NCBI GenBank assembly: GCA_051278195.1
Contig: JBNMQM010000001.1
Location: 1-64,000, forward strand
DNA from: JAHRVQ01 sp051278195
Lineage (GTDB): Bacteria > Pseudomonadota > Gammaproteobacteria > Pseudomonadales > Azotimanducaceae
Direction: 5' to 3'
DNA length: 64,000 nucleotides
In this document: positions 34,427 to 43,642 of the stretch, piece after piece
How the letters are laid out: every line of letters begins with the position of its first letter
Numbering within the stretch: position 1 is the first letter of the stretch
Program-made: the position numbers and the translations under genes
Notes under the pieces: generated by a model
The model's database searches: none
What the model saw: the letters and a program-made list of their open reading frames with translations, nothing else
What the model was told of the DNA's origin: nothing

Positions 34427-35685
34427 GCGATAGCCCAAACGAAAAAAACCAGAAAGATATCGATTTGAATGATGCGTTTGCGCGTTTAGAAAAGCAGGTC
34501 GCTGAAAACAACGACAAGGAACCCAGTGCACCGACGCGCTCTACTAGCGAAAAGCCGTCGTCATCTGTGGACAGCAATCGGTCAGTGAAATCGTCACCCC
34601 CCTCGGGCGGTGGGAGCCAGACCAATAATGCAAGCTCGGGCAGCATGAGCGGCGTACTGGGCCTGTTACTAGCACTGATTGCTCTAGGTGTTGCGAGCTA
34701 TGCCTCCTATACGGCCTGGCAACTGCAGCAGAAATCGGTGTTTGAACAAACTCGACAGGCAAGCTCTGACGAGCAATATACCGCTCTTGGCGCCGACGTC
34801 CTCCGGCTTCAAGGTCAGTTAGGTACTTCTGAAAAACGTTTCTCTGGTGTTGAAACAGAGCTAGGTCGTTTGGCTAGTGCGACAGAAAACACCGTTAAGC
34901 AGGTAGAGTCTCGAGTCGCGCTTGCGATGTTGGATCTGAAACAACAGCTTGGCACATCTTCAGAAGACTGGTTGCTGGCCGAAGCTGAGTACTTGCTTCG
35001 TCTAGCGAACCAGAGAGTGGTCATGGAGGATGATGTCGCGGGTGCCATTGCCCTGTTTGAATCTGCAGACGCGATCATCAGCGAGGCGCAAGGTGTCGTT
35101 GCTTTTGACTTGCGCCAGTCTATTGCGAACGACATCGCGGCATTGCGTTCAGTTTCGGACGCGGATATTCAGGGCATATTTGTGCAGCTCGGTGCCATTG
35201 CTAACCAAGTAGAATCGTTCGAACAAAAATATTTACAATTTGAAAGTCCAGTATTGGTGACAGCTACAGTTGCTGACGAGGGGCAAACAATCGCCAGCAG
35301 AGCGTTAGCACTGCTAAAACGCGGTGTAGAACGCATCATAAATCTTGTCGACTATCGTGCCAGTGGCGATGTTGTGCGACCGATTTTGCCGCCGGCAGAA
35401 GAATACTATCTAAAGCAAAACCTCTTACTGAAAATTCAACTGGCCCAGTTAGGCCTACTTAAGGGCAACCAAGAAATCTTCAGTCAAAGTTTAGCTGATG
35501 CTGTGGTTTGGGTGGATCACTATTTCGATCCAGACCTGGCCTCCACGAAAAGCGCGCGTGGCACACTAGCTCGCCTCTCACAGGCGAAAATTTCCCGTGA
35601 CCTACCTGATGTGTCTGGTTCTCTGAGGGAAATCCGCAAATTGATGGTGCGTTTCCATGAGTCCGAAAAGCGTGGCGACTCGTGA
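34423..35685 (+). CDS. hemX: HemX family membrane protein
   Basis: A 420-residue protein of the HemX family (annotated as uroporphyrinogen-III C-methyltransferase-like but without the methyltransferase fold). It has a low-complexity charged N-terminal region (about 1-75), one membrane helix (GVLGLLLALIALGVASYASYTAW), a coiled coil, then the conserved SEDWLLAEAEYLLRLANQRV segment. It probably organises heme-synthesis enzymes at the membrane; this role is inferred. GTG start, 4-bp overlaps with both neighbours. Confidence 0.9.
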   Translation: MSDSPNEKNQKDIDLNDAFARLEKQVAENNDKEPSAPTRSTSEKPSSSVDSNRSVKSSPPSGGGSQTNNASSGSMSGVLGLLLALIALGVASYASYTAWQLQQKSVFEQTRQASSDEQYTALGADVLRLQGQLGTSEKRFSGVETELGRLASATENTVKQVESRVALAMLDLKQQLGTSSEDWLLAEAEYLLRLANQRVVMEDDVAGAIALFESADAIISEAQGVVAFDLRQSIANDIAALRSVSDADIQGIFVQLGAIANQVESFEQKYLQFESPVLVTATVADEGQTIASRALALLKRGVERIINLVDYRASGDVVRPILPPAEEYYLKQNLLLKIQLAQLGLLKGNQEIFSQSLADAVVWVDHYFDPDLASTKSARGTLARLSQAKISRDLPDVSGSLREIRKLMVRFHESEKRGDS

Positions 35686-36824
35686 AGAAGCGTCTGCTCT
35701 ATTTGCTGATCATCATTGTGATAGCGGGCGTGTTAGGTACGCTTGCGGCTAAAGATCCTGGTTATGTTCTCATAAGCTATGACGGTACTACCCTGCAAAC
35801 TGGCCTGTGGGTATTCTTGGGCGCGATCGTGCTACTGGTTGTATCACTTCGATTAACACTCAAGTTGGGCCGCACCGTATTTGGCACTGCTGGCCGAGTA
35901 CAGAGCTGGCGAAAAAGTCGGATGGTCGGTAAGAGTATTGAACACACGAACAGGGGCCTGTTGTATTTGCAAGAAGGCGACGCCAACCGTGCAGAAAAGT
36001 TTTTGATCAGCGGCATCAAGCATCAACCGCAGCCAGTAGTGAATTACTTACATCTTGCCAGAGCAGCAAATGAATCTGGTAAAGCAGACGACCGTGAAAA
36101 ATTTCTTCGTCTCGCAGCAGAAACCGATCCATCTGCCAACGCAGCTATTGTTATGACCAGGGCAGAACTTGCGGCAGGCCGGGAAGACTGGCGGGTCTGT
36201 TTAGATGCGCTCGAAAGCGGCCCAGATAACTTGCGAAGTATTATCTTGAAAAAGAATGCGCTCTTAGCACTTGGCGAGTGGAGTGCCCTCGAGCGACTAA
36301 TGCCCAGGCTACAAAAAAGCCTTGATGGCTCCGTTTACACTTCATTGGAAAAGAAGCTGGTCTTAGAAACCCTCAATAAGAAGGACGTGAGTGCCGAAAG
36401 GCGGCTAGGTATTTACCGTGGCGCCAGCGAAACTGTCCGTTTTGACCTTGATGTTCTGAATAGTCTTTGCCAACACGAACATTTTGAAAAAGAGGCTGAA
36501 GCTATTTTGCGACGTATCCTCAAAAAGAGCTGGCAGCCGGTCCTTGTTGAAACCTATGGCAAGCTCGGCAAAGAAACTCTATCTAAGCGGCTAAAAGTAG
36601 CGTTGGGTTGGAAGAAGCAACACCCCATTGACACATCGTTAGATTATTGCCTAGGGTTGCTTTATGAAGGCCAAGATATGAAGGTCGAAGCGGTCACCGC
36701 TTTCGAGGCTGCAATCGAGCATGGCAGTCATCGAGGCGCTAGCCGCCAACTTGCCAAACTTTACGCCTTTGAAGGCGAGCACCAGAAGAGCAATGAATAT
36801 CTAAATATCGCGTTAAGACCTTAA
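35682..36824 (+). CDS. hemY: HemY family TPR membrane protein
   Basis: A 380-residue proteobacterial HemY protein (not the Bacillus oxidase of the same name). Two N-terminal membrane helices (LLYLLIIIVIAGVLGTLA and LWVFLGAIVLLVVSLRLTLKL) precede a TPR-rich domain (GLLYLQEGDANRAEKFLISG, YLHLARAANESG). It closes the hemCDXY operon. The stop codon TAA lies in a 15-bp tandem repeat. Confidence 0.9.
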   Translation: MKKRLLYLLIIIVIAGVLGTLAAKDPGYVLISYDGTTLQTGLWVFLGAIVLLVVSLRLTLKLGRTVFGTAGRVQSWRKSRMVGKSIEHTNRGLLYLQEGDANRAEKFLISGIKHQPQPVVNYLHLARAANESGKADDREKFLRLAAETDPSANAAIVMTRAELAAGREDWRVCLDALESGPDNLRSIILKKNALLALGEWSALERLMPRLQKSLDGSVYTSLEKKLVLETLNKKDVSAERRLGIYRGASETVRFDLDVLNSLCQHEHFEKEAEAILRRILKKSWQPVLVETYGKLGKETLSKRLKVALGWKKQHPIDTSLDYCLGLLYEGQDMKVEAVTAFEAAIEHGSHRGASRQLAKLYAFEGEHQKSNEYLNIALRP

Positions 36825-36866
36825 GGTCTTAGTTTGTAAGGTCTTAGTTTGTAAGTTCTAAGTTCG
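36822..36866. repeat. three 15-bp tandem repeats between hemY and the flavin reductase gene
   Basis: Copies start at 36822, 36837 (both TAAGGTCTTAGTTTG) and 36852 (three mismatches). The array includes the stop codons of both convergent genes. A perfect 18-bp palindrome, TAAGACCTTAAGGTCTTA, spans 36814-36831. Confidence 0.9.
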
Positions 36867-37562
36867 TGGCGCATAGTCAAATACGTCGCTGTCCATGTTT
36901 GATTTGGGCAGCCCGCGTGCAACAAATAGATCGAGCGTGGCGTAAACCATATTTGGGCTGCCGCCAACAATCACGCTAAGGTTGCTAATATCACTAAAAT
37001 CTTCAAGTGCCGCATGACCTACCAGGCCAGTTTTTCCGGTCCAGTTAGGTGAGTTTTCTGGCTCGCTTACAACTGGCACAAAGTGAAAATTACTATCCTG
37101 CGCTGCCCAGGTTTCGCAGAGCGACGTTAGGTACAAGTCTTTATCGCTGACCACGCCCCAGTACAAATAAGTTGGATGCACGAGTCCACGAGGGAGCAGA
37201 TGCTCAATGATGCTTTTCATCTGCGAGATGCCAGTGGCGGCAGCGAGCATCAGTAGTGGTTGAGCCGGCGCGCTGTCGATGAAGCATTTGCCTTTAGGCA
37301 GGTCTATGGTCAGTTCGACGCTGTTATCCAGCAAAGCCTCAAACCGCTCAGAGTCTGGTGAATTGGGCGTCGGTTTGATGTGTAATTCTAGTTGTTTGCC
37401 TGGCGCCGACGCGATGGAGAACGGGTATCGCTTTTCAGCAGAGACGACTTCCAAATATTGCCCAGCTTGAAAATCGACGTTTTCGCCGGTATCCAGTAGG
37501 ACCTTTCTCGTATCATGGTTTAGATACGAGAGAGAGGCGATCGGGCAAGTAAGAACCGGCAA
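36858..37562 (-). CDS. NAD(P)H-flavin reductase family protein
   Basis: A 234-residue FNR-type reductase resembling Fre/LuxG or the reductase beside ubiD in Pseudomonas. It has the flavin-binding RYPFSIAS-type motif (KRYPFSIASAPG), the pyridine-nucleotide segment LLMLAAATGISQMKSIIEHLL and YLYWGVVSDKDLYL, and a C-terminal VIVGGSPNMVYA. No 2Fe-2S domain is present. Physiological acceptor is unknown. It lies just downstream of rho (16-bp gap) on the same strand. Confidence 0.85.
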   Translation of the reverse strand: MPVLTCPIASLSYLNHDTRKVLLDTGENVDFQAGQYLEVVSAEKRYPFSIASAPGKQLELHIKPTPNSPDSERFEALLDNSVELTIDLPKGKCFIDSAPAQPLLMLAAATGISQMKSIIEHLLPRGLVHPTYLYWGVVSDKDLYLTSLCETWAAQDSNFHFVPVVSEPENSPNWTGKTGLVGHAALEDFSDISNLSVIVGGSPNMVYATLDLFVARGLPKSNMDSDVFDYAPRT

Positions 37563-37578
37563 CTGTCGTTAATCTTTT

Positions 37579-38838
37579 CTAGCTGCGTTTCATTGAAGAG
37601 AAAAACTCTTCGTTAGTCTTGGTCTTCTTCATGCGGTCTAGGATGAACTCAATCGCCGCCAGGTCGTCCATTTCATGGATGATCTTGCGTAGAATCCAAA
37701 CTTTCTGTAGTTGTTCCTCGCTCATAAGGAGGTCTTCCCGGCGGGTGCCAGAACGCCTGATATTGATGGCGGGGTAAACTCGTTTCTCTGCGATCTTACG
37801 TTCGAGATGCAGTTCCATGTTACCCGTACCCTTGAATTCTTCGTAGATGACTTCGTCCATTTTCGAACCAGTGTCAACGAGACACGTCGCGATAATGGTT
37901 AAGCTGCCACCTTCTTCGATATTACGTGCAGCACCAAAAAAACGCTTTGGACGTTCTAGCGCGTGAGCATCGACGCCGCCAGTGAGTACCTTGCCGGAAG
38001 CAGGTATCACGGTGTTGTAGGCTCGCGCTAAACGTGTGATGGAATCGAGCAAAATGATGACGTCAGTTTTGTGTTCGACCAGACGTTTGGCTTTTTCAAT
38101 GACCATCTCACTGACCTGTACATGCCGTGAAGGTGGTTCGTCAAAGGTACTGGCAACAACTTCGCCACGAACTGACCGTTGCATCTCGGTCACTTCTTCA
38201 GGGCGCTCATCAATCAGTAAGACAATCAGGTGACATTCTGGATTGTTGCGTACGATTGATTGTGCAATGTTTTGCAGAATAAGTGTTTTACCGGCTTTTG
38301 GCGGGGAAACAATTAGTCCTCGCTGACCTTTACCAATCGGTGATGTTAGATCGATCACACGCGCGATCAGGTCCTCGGTGCTGCCGTTGCCGGCTTCAAG
38401 CGTTAGCGGTTTGTCTGGGAATAGCGGTGTAAGGTTTTCGAAAAGTATTTTGTTCTTTGACTCGCTAGGGTCAGTGAAGTTGATCTGATCGACCTTTAGC
38501 AACGCAAAGTAACGCTCGCTGTCTTTGGGTGGTCGAATTTTGCCAGAGACAGTGTCTCCAGTGCGTAAATTAAAACGGCGAATCTGGCTTGGTGAAACAT
38601 AAATGTCATCGGGGCCGGCAAGATAAGAACTGTCCGGTGAACGTAGAAATCCGAAACCGTCCTGCAAAATTTCCAAAGTACCATCACCGAAAATGGCTTC
38701 GCCACCCTTGGCATGCTTGCGTAATACGTTAGCAATGATCTCTTGCTTGCGAGAACGGGCAAGGTTGTCCATGCCCATTTCGTGAGCGATCTCAAGAAGT
38801 TCAGGAATAGGTTTGGTTTTCAGGTCAGTTAGATTCAT
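37579..38838 (-). CDS. rho: transcription termination factor Rho
   Basis: Hexameric RNA helicase that ends transcription. The 419-residue protein is complete: N-terminal MNLTDLKTKPIPELLEIA helix bundle, RNA-binding cold-shock-like domain (DGFGFLRSPDSSYLAGPDDIYVSPSQIRRF), Walker A SPPKAGKTLILQ, Walker B IILLDSITRLARAYN, Q-loop and R-loop (SGKVLTGGVD), ending EEFFSSMKRS. Its long leader probably supports autoregulation, as known in E. coli. Confidence 0.98.
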   Translation of the reverse strand: MNLTDLKTKPIPELLEIAHEMGMDNLARSRKQEIIANVLRKHAKGGEAIFGDGTLEILQDGFGFLRSPDSSYLAGPDDIYVSPSQIRRFNLRTGDTVSGKIRPPKDSERYFALLKVDQINFTDPSESKNKILFENLTPLFPDKPLTLEAGNGSTEDLIARVIDLTSPIGKGQRGLIVSPPKAGKTLILQNIAQSIVRNNPECHLIVLLIDERPEEVTEMQRSVRGEVVASTFDEPPSRHVQVSEMVIEKAKRLVEHKTDVIILLDSITRLARAYNTVIPASGKVLTGGVDAHALERPKRFFGAARNIEEGGSLTIIATCLVDTGSKMDEVIYEEFKGTGNMELHLERKIAEKRVYPAINIRRSGTRREDLLMSEEQLQKVWILRKIIHEMDDLAAIEFILDRMKKTKTNEEFFSSMKRS

Positions 38839-39157
38839 AAGATAGGTGTCATCGAAATTTTTTGGTTGGGTTTTTGCTTGTTAAAAGCGGAAATAGCAAT
38901 TTAGATTTTGGGGAATTGGGCGTCGCGGCTTTGGTTTAAGCGATCCATGCTCCGAGTTTTTCTAGCGTTACCGTTATGTCTGTCCAAGTAACCGATCAGG
39001 TCAATTTTGAACGTAGGTCTAGTTAGTGACAGCAGGTGTTGCTAGAACGTTTGAACTGAACTATAGCGCTTTGTGAGGCAGAGTCCAGTCGTAAATAATT
39101 TTTGGGTCGTGGTCGAGTTAAAAAATGGCGGTTTTCGACGCGATTGTCAAGGTCTAA
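38839..39157 (-). other. rho leader region without a gene
   Basis: About 320 bp between the trxA 3' hairpin and rho. I see no open frame of merit and no rho-independent terminator. The long untranslated leader resembles the Rho-dependent attenuator upstream of rho in E. coli; the function is inferred from position. Confidence 0.4.
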
Positions 39158-39195
39158 TTCTAACGAGGAGGCTAAATACAACCTCCTCGTTAGAA
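39158..39195 (-). repeat. 14-bp perfect hairpin just after trxA, lacking a U tract
   Basis: TTCTAACGAGGAGG (39158-39171) and CCTCCTCGTTAGAA (39182-39195) form a perfect 14-bp inverted repeat around a 10-base loop, 3 bases after the trxA stop. Neither strand has the T run expected of a standard terminator. Confidence 0.9.
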
Positions 39196-39198
39196 CAA

Positions 39199-39522
39199 TC
39201 AGATATTGCTGTCGAGAAAAGCCGTGAGCTGAGACTTGGACAACGCGCCGACTTTAGTCGCTTCAACCGCACCATTTTTGAACAACATCAGCGTTGGAAT
39301 ACCGCGAATCCCATACTTGGGCGGCGTGCTCTCATTTGCGTCGATGTCCAGTTTACAAATTTTCATTTTGCCGGCGTATTCCCCAGCAATCTCTTCCAGG
39401 ACAGGGGCAATGACCTTACAAGGACCACACCACTCGGCCCAATAATCGACCAGAACAGGTACATCGGACTTTAATACTTCGGCTTCAAAACTATCATCGG
39501 TGACATGACAAATGTCGGACAT
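39199..39522 (-). CDS. trxA: thioredoxin 1
   Basis: Cytoplasmic disulfide reductase. The 107-residue protein has the active site WCGPCK in VDYWAEWCGPCKVIAPVLEEIA and the cis-Pro loop RGIPTLMLFKNG. AGGAGT lies just ahead of ATG. It sits upstream of rho on the same strand, the widespread trxA-rho order, separated by a strong hairpin and a long leader. Confidence 0.97.
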   Translation of the reverse strand: MSDICHVTDDSFEAEVLKSDVPVLVDYWAEWCGPCKVIAPVLEEIAGEYAGKMKICKLDIDANESTPPKYGIRGIPTLMLFKNGAVEATKVGALSKSQLTAFLDSNI

Positions 39523-39589
39523 TGGTAAAGGACTCCTGGGGAATTGAGATGAACTAGAAGAGCGTTATCCTAAGCCCCGGTCTCCAATT

Positions 39590-39612
39590 ACTCAACCGAA
39601 TATCGGTTGAGT
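39590..39612. repeat. 10-bp inverted repeat between hemB and trxA
   Basis: ACTCAACCGA (39590-39599) and TCGGTTGAGT (39603-39612) around ATA. It lies 51 bp past the hemB stop and 68 bp before trxA. With no T run it may be an operator for trxA or an RNA 3' stabiliser. Confidence 0.8.
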
Positions 39613-39663
39613 CGCAAATAAAGTTTTTGTCTTCATCATGTGTGGATTTCTAGACGCCTTCTT

Positions 39664-40659
39664 TTAGGTGCTTTCTTTTAGATGTTGGGCGACATGTTTT
39701 GCCGAGTAAGTCAGGATGCCATCTGCACCGGCGCGTTTCATGGCGAGCAAGGACTCGAATATGACAGCCTCAGATAGCCAACCGTTTTGGATGGCGGCCT
39801 GGTGCATCGCATACTCGCCGCTGACCTGATAGACGAAGGTCGGCACTTTAAACTCGTCTTTGACCCGCCGAACGATGTCGAGATAAGGCATACCTGGTTT
39901 TATCATGACCATGTCGGCGCCCTCTTCCAAATCAAGCGCAACTTCGTGCAAGGCTTCATCACTGTTGGCAGGATCCATCTGGTACGTCATTTTGTTGCCG
40001 GAACCTAAATTGCTCGCAGAACCGACTGCATCTCGGAAAGGTCCGTAGTAGGCAGAGGCATACTTGGCAGAATAGGCCAAGATACGGGTATTGACGTAGC
40101 CCGCTTCCTCTAAGCCCTCTCGAATTGAAGCGATGCGTCCATCCATCATGTCCGAAGGCGCAACCACATCTACTCCCGCCTCAGCTTGGACTAATGCTTG
40201 TTTGACGAGGGCTTGAACAGAAACGTCGTTAGCCACGTAGCCGGTAGGGTCGAGTATTCCGTCCTGACCGTGTGTTGTGTAGGGGTCTAGTGCGACATCG
40301 GTCATAATGCCAAGATCCGGTACCGCTTGTTTTAGGGCTTTAACTGCACGCGGCGCAAGGCCATCCGGGTTGTAGCTTTCCCGACCATCCTCGGACTTTT
40401 TTTCTATTGACGTCACGGGGAATAAGGCAATCATGGGGATGCCGAGGGCGTGAACTTTCTTGGCTTCTTCAACCAATAAATCAATCGTCATACGAGATAC
40501 GCCCGGCATGCTGGCGACGGGCTCGGCGGTGTTCGTCCCTTCAATGACGAACATGGGATAGATGAGATCGTTAGCGGTGAGTTCGTGTTCGCGCATCAGG
40601 CGGCGAGAAAAGTCGTCTCGACGCATTCGTCGCATTCGAGTGAAGGGAAAGGTCCGCAT
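39664..40659 (-). CDS. hemB: delta-aminolevulinic acid dehydratase (porphobilinogen synthase)
   Basis: Condenses two 5-aminolevulinate molecules to porphobilinogen, feeding HemC. The Schiff-base Lys segments (LAYSAKYASAYYGPFRDA and MIKPGMPYLDIV) are present. The metal site reads DVALDPYTTHGQDG with Asp instead of the Cys cluster of zinc enzymes, marking the magnesium-dependent Pseudomonas type. I start at ATG 40659 (331 residues, MRTFPFTRMRRMRRDD); the frame is open to 40689. Confidence 0.95.
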   Translation of the reverse strand: MRTFPFTRMRRMRRDDFSRRLMREHELTANDLIYPMFVIEGTNTAEPVASMPGVSRMTIDLLVEEAKKVHALGIPMIALFPVTSIEKKSEDGRESYNPDGLAPRAVKALKQAVPDLGIMTDVALDPYTTHGQDGILDPTGYVANDVSVQALVKQALVQAEAGVDVVAPSDMMDGRIASIREGLEEAGYVNTRILAYSAKYASAYYGPFRDAVGSASNLGSGNKMTYQMDPANSDEALHEVALDLEEGADMVMIKPGMPYLDIVRRVKDEFKVPTFVYQVSGEYAMHQAAIQNGWLSEAVIFESLLAMKRAGADGILTYSAKHVAQHLKEST

Positions 40660-40700
40660 AAGGTTGGCCGTCAAGATCGAGAACCACAATTATACCCATA

Positions 40701-40740
40701 AGCGCTGCGGCTTTCTGCAATAGAGCGCTGCGGCTTTCTG
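40701..40740. repeat. 17-bp direct repeat upstream of hemB
   Basis: AGCGCTGCGGCTTTCTG occurs at 40701-40717 and 40724-40740, separated by CAATAG. It lies between hemB and the ABC-F gene. Confidence 0.85.
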
Positions 40741-40753
40741 GAAAATGCCTCGC

Positions 40754-42622
40754 TTAGGCCTCCTCTAGCTGTTCTGAGAGGTCTAGCCACGCCTCTTCAG
40801 CGCTGGCAATTTCTTCTGCGAGGCTGTGCTGACTGCGAATTAAACTCTGAAGGTTGTCTGCCTGATCGACTTCGTAGTTGGTCGCGTCGGCGAGTGCAAT
40901 TTCAACTTCTGCCAATTTACCATTCAAACGAGTCAGTCTTGCTTCAAGGTTACGGACCTGGGTTTTAATCTGGCGCAAGGCCTTTTGATCCTGCTTCTGT
41001 TTGACCCCCGATGATTTGGCTTTCATTTCTACATTCGGCGTTTTGCTCGAGTCTGATGTGCTGCCAAGGAGAAATTTTCTGTAGTCATCCAGATCGCCAT
41101 CAAACTCTGTGATCAAACCATCGTGAACCAGATAAAAGTCATCGACACTATTAGTGAGCAGGTGGCGGTCGTGGGAAATAAGGAGGATTGCGCCTTCAAA
41201 ATCCTGAAGTGCAACGGTGAGCGCCTGGCGCATATCCATGTCCAGATGGTTTGTGGGCTCGTCCATCAACAGCAAGTTTGGTTTTAACCAGGCGACAAGA
41301 GCGAGAGCCAAGCGCGCTTTTTCACCACCGGAAAACAAACGTACCGGCTCGAAGACCTTGTCGCCCTGAAAGTCGAACCCGCCGAGGAAGTTGCGGGCAG
41401 CTTGTTCAGACACGTTGATGTCCAGTTGCAACAAGTGTTGGTAGGCCGAGTCATCCATTGATAAATCGTCCACTTGGTGTTGCGAGAAATATCCCACGAC
41501 CAGGTTCGCGCCTTCGTGACGCTGGCCTGCCAGTAAGGGAAGCTCGCCACGCAAGGTTTTGACAAGCGTTGTCTTGCCAGCACCATTGTGCCCGAGTAAG
41601 CCCACCCGGTCACCGGGGTGCAGGTTGAACCGAACGCCTTCAAGAATCGGTGTCTCATAACCAAGCACCGCCTGGTCCAGTGTTAGGAGCGGGTCAGACG
41701 TTCTGTCGGCATCAGGGATTTTAAACGAAAATGGAGAGTCCACGTGTGCTGGGGCGATGAGCTCCATGCGGGCTAATGATTTGACTCGACTCTGAGCCTG
41801 TTTGGCCTTGGTTGCTTTAGCGGCGAAACGGCGCACAAAATCTTGCATGTGTTTGATTTCGCGTTGCTGCTTTACATAGCTGCTTTGCTGTTCTGCTAAT
41901 CGAGCAGCTTTGGTGACTTCAAACTGCGTATAGTTGCCGGTGAACAGTTCTATGGTTTGCTGGCTGAGATACGCAATATGATTCACAGTCTCGTCGAGAA
42001 ACTCGCGGTCATGGGAGATTAGTAACATGGCGCCCTGGTATTGTTTCAAGAAGGCAACCAGCCAAACGATCGTATCAAGGTCCAGGTGATTGGTTGGTTC
42101 GTCGAGTAGCAAAATGTCGGACCGGGTCATCAATGTTCGAGCGAGGTTTAGGCGAATCCGCCACCCGCCGGAAAAGGATTTGAGGGTCTGATCGAACTCC
42201 GATGTTTGGAAGCCAAGCCCGGCCATTAGTTGTTCCGCGCGCGGAACCGTGGTGTAGCCGTCAATGCTGTCGAGTTGTTCATGCAAACCGGCGACGCTGC
42301 CAAAATTCTCGCCCTCTTCCGCTTCGATGAGCTTGGTCTGGATCTCACACCAATCAGCGTCTCCGCCCAACACATAATCGCGCGCGGTTTCATCGCTGGC
42401 TGGAATTTCCTGGCTTAGATAGGCAATTCGGAGATCGTCGGGATACTCAACCGACCCTGCATCAGAGTCTAGCTCGCCAACGATCATCTTGAATAAACTC
42501 GACTTACCGGCGCCATTCGCGCCTATTAGGCCAACTTTGCTGTCTTTATGCAGGATAAAGCTGGCGTCGGCAAAGAGTAAATTGGCGCCTCGCCTGAGTG
42601 ATACCTGATTGAATGACAACAT
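40754..42622 (-). CDS. ABC-F family ATPase (YheS/Uup-like)
   Basis: Soluble tandem ATPase of the ribosome-associated ABC-F family. It has two nucleotide-binding domains: Walker A GANGAGKSSLF and GHNGAGKTTLVK, signatures FSGGWRIRL and FSGGEKARL, Walker B LLLDEPTNHLD and LLMDEPTNHLD, with a charged linker between. A C-terminal coiled coil is present (LRQIKTQVRNLEARLTRLNGKLAEVEI). There are no membrane segments. Sequence is closest by memory to YheS. ATG 42622 gives 622 residues. Confidence 0.92.
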   Translation of the reverse strand: MLSFNQVSLRRGANLLFADASFILHKDSKVGLIGANGAGKSSLFKMIVGELDSDAGSVEYPDDLRIAYLSQEIPASDETARDYVLGGDADWCEIQTKLIEAEEGENFGSVAGLHEQLDSIDGYTTVPRAEQLMAGLGFQTSEFDQTLKSFSGGWRIRLNLARTLMTRSDILLLDEPTNHLDLDTIVWLVAFLKQYQGAMLLISHDREFLDETVNHIAYLSQQTIELFTGNYTQFEVTKAARLAEQQSSYVKQQREIKHMQDFVRRFAAKATKAKQAQSRVKSLARMELIAPAHVDSPFSFKIPDADRTSDPLLTLDQAVLGYETPILEGVRFNLHPGDRVGLLGHNGAGKTTLVKTLRGELPLLAGQRHEGANLVVGYFSQHQVDDLSMDDSAYQHLLQLDINVSEQAARNFLGGFDFQGDKVFEPVRLFSGGEKARLALALVAWLKPNLLLMDEPTNHLDMDMRQALTVALQDFEGAILLISHDRHLLTNSVDDFYLVHDGLITEFDGDLDDYRKFLLGSTSDSSKTPNVEMKAKSSGVKQKQDQKALRQIKTQVRNLEARLTRLNGKLAEVEIALADATNYEVDQADNLQSLIRSQHSLAEEIASAEEAWLDLSEQLEEA

Positions 42623-42719
42623 AAGATTACTACGTCCCAAAGGGTCCGGAATTGTATCAAAAGCTGCGTGAAAGATGCGGACGCGCTACACTCATTTGAT
42701 AGTCAATTTGGAAAAGAAT

Positions 42720-43181
42720 GTGCTGATAAAAGCGATGATCTTTATTTTACTCGCCGCCTTTGCTGGACTGTTCTTCGTGGCAGGACCGAATGGCGAACCT
42801 ATTTTGACCCTTGACGATCTAAAACCAGACTCGCCTGGACTGGAATCCAGCACAGGTACACCGACAGGGACAACAAAAGTCTACAAGTGGCAGGACGAAA
42901 ATGGCATTTGGCAGTTCTCTAACCAGGCTGCCGATGAGGGGCAGGGTGAGGTGCTGGAGCTGGACGGTAACATCAATACTATGCCAGCCACAGATACGTC
43001 CGTATTGAATGCGGGGCGAACGGCGAGTAGCTCGCCGTCTTCTGTTATAGGTATCCCCGCAGGCTTAATGACAGTCCCAGCGGACAAAGTTCAGGAGATG
43101 ATGGACACCGTCAACAACCTTCAACAGTCCGTGGACGATCGAAAGGCAGATATGGACAAGCTAACGTCAGGAAATAACTAA
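42720..43181 (+). CDS. DUF4124 domain exported protein
   Basis: A 153-residue protein with an N-terminal hydrophobic segment (MIFILLAAFAGLFFVAGP) and a DUF4124 core with VYKWQDENGIWQFSNQA, a small extracytoplasmic fold of unknown role. A C-terminal helical part (VPADKVQEMMDTVNNLQQSVDDRKADMDKL) follows. I prefer GTG 42720 after GGAAAAG; ATG 42675 is open but puts unusual residues before the membrane segment. The stop lies 2 bp from the convergent rsd gene. Confidence 0.75.
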   Translation: MLIKAMIFILLAAFAGLFFVAGPNGEPILTLDDLKPDSPGLESSTGTPTGTTKVYKWQDENGIWQFSNQAADEGQGEVLELDGNINTMPATDTSVLNAGRTASSSPSSVIGIPAGLMTVPADKVQEMMDTVNNLQQSVDDRKADMDKLTSGNN

Positions 43182-43183
43182 CC

Positions 43184-43642
43184 CTAGACCGCGTTAGCTT
43201 TGTGCACGTATTCAATCAACTGGTCTTCCAGCTGAAAGCGATCTGTCAAAGACTCGCCTAAATAGGAAAGTTCTTCCCTGACTTTTTCGAAATCACGGTG
43301 GCTGACCTTGAGTTGTTCGCAACGGTCGTTGAAGCAAAGCGCTAGTTCAGTAGATTGTTCGAGGTAAGGATAGAGTGCATTGACCAGCTGCAGGCCTCGC
43401 TCGTCAAAGGTTTTCGCCTCGTTTTCAAGCTCAGTAAATATTTCGAAGTGACCGGCAGAAAGGTAGTCCACTAAGACCTCACAAAAAGTCTCAAGGCTAC
43501 GCAGAAACATAGGTCGGTCAGTCTCTTCGATGGTCAGCGCGCAATACAGACGAATCAGCTCTTGACGCTCGACTAACCATTTGTGGATGACGCTGTTAAC
43601 TCCGCCCCACTCGACTACTCCAAACTGTCCTTGTTCCAGCAT
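43184..43642 (-). CDS. rsd: Rsd/AlgQ anti-sigma-70 factor
   Basis: Binds sigma-70 region 4 and lowers free housekeeping sigma in stationary phase. The 152-residue helical protein has the family opening with VIHKWLVERQELI, the acidic FCEVLVDYLSAGHFEIFTEL and Rsd-like C-terminal helices. In Pseudomonas algQ lies near dsbB (dsbH) and the algR-hem region, as here. RpoD, its target, is encoded at 49422. Confidence 0.88.
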   Translation of the reverse strand: MLEQGQFGVVEWGGVNSVIHKWLVERQELIRLYCALTIEETDRPMFLRSLETFCEVLVDYLSAGHFEIFTELENEAKTFDERGLQLVNALYPYLEQSTELALCFNDRCEQLKVSHRDFEKVREELSYLGESLTDRFQLEDQLIEYVHKANAV

